A stretch of DNA of 64,000 bases from VXYL01 sp963666465 (lineage in GTDB: Bacteria > Pseudomonadota > Gammaproteobacteria > Pseudomonadales > Azotimanducaceae). The position numbers and the translations under genes are program-made. This document shows, in pieces, positions 61,838-64,000 of the stretch; position 1 is the stretch's first letter, and every line of letters begins with the position of its first letter. Under the pieces are notes generated by a model. It was not told the origin of the DNA. It saw only the letters and a program-made list of their open reading frames with translations, and did no database searches. Location: contig OY762824.1 in NCBI GenBank assembly GCA_963666465.1, forward strand, positions 3,224,001-3,288,000, given 5' to 3'.

Positions 61838-61975
61838 TCGTGTCGACTGGGGAGAAGCGCTCACTCCGCCTTGCCCGAAGTGGTAAGCGAACCCGCAGGC
61901 CCGCAGTCGCCAAACACCTGCCAACCCGCCCGTGGGGGCGCGCAAGCTCTCTGCATCGCGTCCGCCATCGCCTAG

Positions 61976-62211
61976 CCCGGATTATTCATGAATGCGCGCA
62001 GCGAGGGCGACGAGACGCCGCTGTGGGTGGACCCGCACGCGTGCAGGAGGCACGGACGCGTGCCAGAGGCACGGAGTGGAGGACCCCGAAGGCATGGCTG
62101 CGCACCATGTCGAGGGGGCCGGAGCGAACGTGTCCATAGGACACGCGAATACTTGCCCAGCCACAGCGAGTGTATCGTCGTCCGCAGTAGGGCATTCATG
62201 AATAATCCGGG
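61976..62211. repeat. MITE-A, complete copy (236 bp)
   Basis: Perfect 20-bp inverted ends CCCGGATTATTCATGAATGC and GCATTCATGAATAATCCGGG, matching the termini of the IS1380-family elements. The CTAG duplication lies at 61972-61975 and 62212-62215. It has no coding capacity and is probably mobilised by the IS1380 transposase. The second CTAG supplies the TAG stop of ku. Confidence 0.88.
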
Positions 62212-63084
62212 CTAGGAACCAGCACCAGCCGCCTTGCGCCCCTCGCTCGCCTTCTTGCGTGTACGGGTGCCCTTGGCCGGGGCCTTGCCGCGCTCCGGCG
62301 CCCGCCGCGCCGGCTTGCGGTCGCCCACAGATGCCTTGAGCGCCTCCATCAGATCGACGATCTTCGCCTCCGGCCGTTCCTCCGGCGGCACCGCGATGTC
62401 CTGGCCATCCACCTTCCGCTGGATGAGCGCCAACACCTTTTCCTTCACTTCGTCCTTGTAATTCTGCGGCTGGAACTCTTCGTTGGTGCGCTGCTCGATG
62501 ATCTGCACTGCAAGTTCCAGCTCGCCGTCGGCCACCTCGCACACATCCAGCGGCACCTCGTCCATGGTGCGCAGCTCTTCCGAATGCTTGAGTTGTTCCA
62601 TCACCAGCCCATCGCCCATGGGGCGTATGAGCACGAGATAGCTCTTGCCGCGCGCGGCGTAGCGCGCCAGCGCTGCCCGGCCCGTGGTCGAAAGCGCCGC
62701 GCGGAGCAGGTGATAGGAACGCCCCACGCCCCGGTCCGGCCCCAGGTAGTACACGCGTTCGATGTAGATGCGCTCCACTTGCTTGAGCGGGATGAACTCG
62801 GCGATGTCGATGGCGTTGGTCGAGGCGATATTCAGCGCCTTGATCTCGTCCGGCTCGAAGGTGACGTATTGCCCCTTCATGAACTCGTAGCCCTGCACCC
62901 GCTCCTCGCGCGGCACCACCTCGCCATCCGACGCCCGGATATACTGTTGCTTCAACCGGGAGCCGTCCCGGCTCAGATAGTTGAAACGAACGGCGCTCGT
63001 GGTGTCCACCGTGGAAAAAAGCTTGACCGGAATCGCCACCAAGCCAAACGAAATGGTGCCGGTGCCTATGGCGCGAGCCGCCAT
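62212..63084 (-). CDS. ku: Ku family DNA end-binding protein (NHEJ)
   Basis: A 290-aa bacterial Ku starting ARAIGTGTISFGLVAIPVKL. LFSTVDTTSAVRFNYLSRDG, REERVQGYEFMKGQYVTFEP, DIAEFIPLKQVERIYIERVY and RTMDEVPLDVCEVAD match the Ku core. A C-terminal lysine/arginine-rich tail (KPARRAPERGKAPAKGTRTR) is typical of bacterial Ku. The stop TAG is part of the MITE-A target duplication. It is divergent from ligD, so the two form a non-homologous end-joining pair. Confidence 0.92.
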   Translation of the reverse strand: MAARAIGTGTISFGLVAIPVKLFSTVDTTSAVRFNYLSRDGSRLKQQYIRASDGEVVPREERVQGYEFMKGQYVTFEPDEIKALNIASTNAIDIAEFIPLKQVERIYIERVYYLGPDRGVGRSYHLLRAALSTTGRAALARYAARGKSYLVLIRPMGDGLVMEQLKHSEELRTMDEVPLDVCEVADGELELAVQIIEQRTNEEFQPQNYKDEVKEKVLALIQRKVDGQDIAVPPEERPEAKIVDLMEALKASVGDRKPARRAPERGKAPAKGTRTRKKASEGRKAAGAGS

Positions 63085-63146
63085 GCGCATCTCCAACTGC
63101 CGCCGCCTTGTGGGCGCAACGCGGGCGACTATAGCCCGTTAGCGAG

Positions 63147-64000
63147 ATGCCCTCAAGAAGCGACAGCCGTTCCGGCAGCCTTGGCCGCTATCGCGCCAAG
63201 CGACGTGCCTCCGCAACCCCCGAACCGTTCGGCGACGGTCAGCTAGCCCCTGCGCCGAAGGGCGTGGGTTCGCGCCGCCTGTTCGTCGTGCAGCAGCACG
63301 CAGCCACCCGCCTGCATTGGGATTTCCGGCTCGAAGTGGACAACGTGCTGCGTTCCTGGGCGGTGCCGAAAGGGCCTTCCCTCAACCCCGACGACAAGCG
63401 CTTCGCCGCCTTGGTGGAAGACCACCCCCTCGACTACGCCCACTTCGAGGGCACCATCCCGGACGGCAACTACGGCGCCGGCCACGTCATCGTCTGGGAT
63501 CAGGGCACCTACACCGAGCTCGAGGACTTCGACGTCGGCTTCCCCAAGGGCAAGCTGCTGTTCGAACTGCACGGCCACAAGCTGCACGGTCGCTGGACAC
63601 TCATCCGCCTCTCCGGAAGCGAGAACACCGGCAAGGAATGGCTCCTTGTCAAGGAGCGCGACGGTCACGAGGGCGAGGCGGCGCCAGCCGACGATTCCGT
63701 GTTCTCCGGCCTCACGCTCGACACCGTGGCCGAGCCCGAGGCGCTGCAGAGTCGACTGCGGCGCCGCCTCAAGCGGATCACGCCGAAGCTCCCCGAAACC
63801 GCCTCCCTGACCGAGGAACCCATGCTGGCAAAGGCGTCCGAACCGTTCCGGCGCGAAGGCTGGGTGTATGAGATCAAGTACGACGGCTATCGCCTGATGA
63901 TCGAGCGGGACGCCGACTTCGTCACGCTGCGGTCTCGCCGCGGAGTCGATCTCACCGAGCGATTCCCGGAGATCGCCCGCTCGGCCGAACGCTTGCCATA
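63147..64000 (+). CDS. ligD: DNA ligase D, N-terminal part (cut by window end)
   Basis: Open from ATG 63147 to the window end (284 codons). The 3'-phosphoesterase domain comes first: RRLFVVQQHAATRLHWDFRL, VLRSWAVPKGPSLNPDDKRF, EGTIPDGNYGAGHVIVWDQG. Then, near residue 250, comes the ligase active site GWVYEIKYDGYRLM (Lys nucleophile). The PE-ligase order matches Pseudomonas-type LigD; a polymerase domain, if present, would lie beyond the window. Confidence 0.92.
   Translation, partial: MPSRSDSRSGSLGRYRAKRRASATPEPFGDGQLAPAPKGVGSRRLFVVQQHAATRLHWDFRLEVDNVLRSWAVPKGPSLNPDDKRFAALVEDHPLDYAHFEGTIPDGNYGAGHVIVWDQGTYTELEDFDVGFPKGKLLFELHGHKLHGRWTLIRLSGSENTGKEWLLVKERDGHEGEAAPADDSVFSGLTLDTVAEPEALQSRLRRRLKRITPKLPETASLTEEPMLAKASEPFRREGWVYEIKYDGYRLMIERDADFVTLRSRRGVDLTERFPEIARSAERLP

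Noticed and set aside
1..64000. tRNA or rRNA genes
   Set aside because: No convincing cloverleaf or rRNA-like sequence was seen by eye, including next to the intact integrase; a covariance search would be needed to be sure.

Overview
The window reads as a GC-rich chromosome segment of an uncultured gammaproteobacterium. Two gene orders point there: metX-metW-DUF4426-rdgB-hemW (0.3-4.3 kb), and dsbD-aroQ-accB-prmA-purH-purD (44-50 kb). Both follow the arrangement familiar from Pseudomonas-type genomes. Coq7, a DUF2333 protein and a Ku/LigD pair fit the same picture. A sulfatase, a TauD-type dioxygenase and two family III CoA-transferases would suit a marine or host-associated lifestyle, but that is inference. 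No rRNA, tRNA or CRISPR array was seen.

Layout. 0.3-6.4 kb is core sequence: the methionine/ITPase/HemW operon, then a D-aminoacylase-type gene broken by an in-frame palindromic repeat. 6.4-32.9 kb is a highly accessory zone. It holds a DUF4268 protein, a translationally coupled membrane-protein/nuclease-like pair (9.1-10.5 kb), a bactofilin flanked by matching repeats, a HEPN-like ORF, an HU/IHF-like protein, a complete P4-type integrase with three other integrase fragments, and a mosaic of gene stubs (17.5-18.9 kb). It continues with an IS1595-family IS, an MFS exporter of lower GC, a multiply frameshifted hipA, an IS1380-family IS, a secreted glycine-zipper peptide paired with a membrane M48 protease, an AAA ATPase cut by a small element, and an IS1634-family transposase nested inside a MITE that is itself nested inside a palindromic repeat. 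33-58.6 kb is mostly intact core or metabolic sequence: CoA-transferase/TauD, DMT and MATE transporters, a rubrerythrin-FeS-DUF3501 module, a second IS1380 copy abutting coq7, a cNMP-binding protein, purD and a purH cut down to its cyclohydrolase domain, prmA, accB (with no accC beside it), aroQ, dsbD, a lipoprotein/PCuAC/DUF2333/sulfatase run, an H+-pyrophosphatase, another CoA-transferase and a tyrosine phosphatase. 58.6-64 kb has repeats, a second nearly identical IS1595 copy, DUF1801 and MerR-TPR proteins, a MITE, Ku, and the start of LigD.

The most distinctive property is repeat load. I see several dispersed families: (A) a 236-bp MITE with IS1380-like ends and CTAG target duplications; (B) a ~160-bp MITE ending in AGGAGTCTGCGCCGTAG; (R3) a repeat with a CGTTGCC-GAAA-GGCAACG hairpin; (R4) and (R5), palindromic elements often joined to each other; and (R6), a GGAGGGCAGGATGCCCTCC-type palindrome. 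They interrupt genes, lie right against stop codons, and supply the last codons of two proteins (the M48 protease and the tyrosine phosphatase).

The best candidates for something undescribed are the glycine-zipper peptide plus M48 protease locus (27.1-28.7 kb) and the coupled membrane-protein/QLK-motif pair (9.1-10.5 kb). The stand-alone PurH cyclohydrolase domain coupled to purD, and the in-frame repeat in the D-aminoacylase gene, are unusual features of otherwise known systems.
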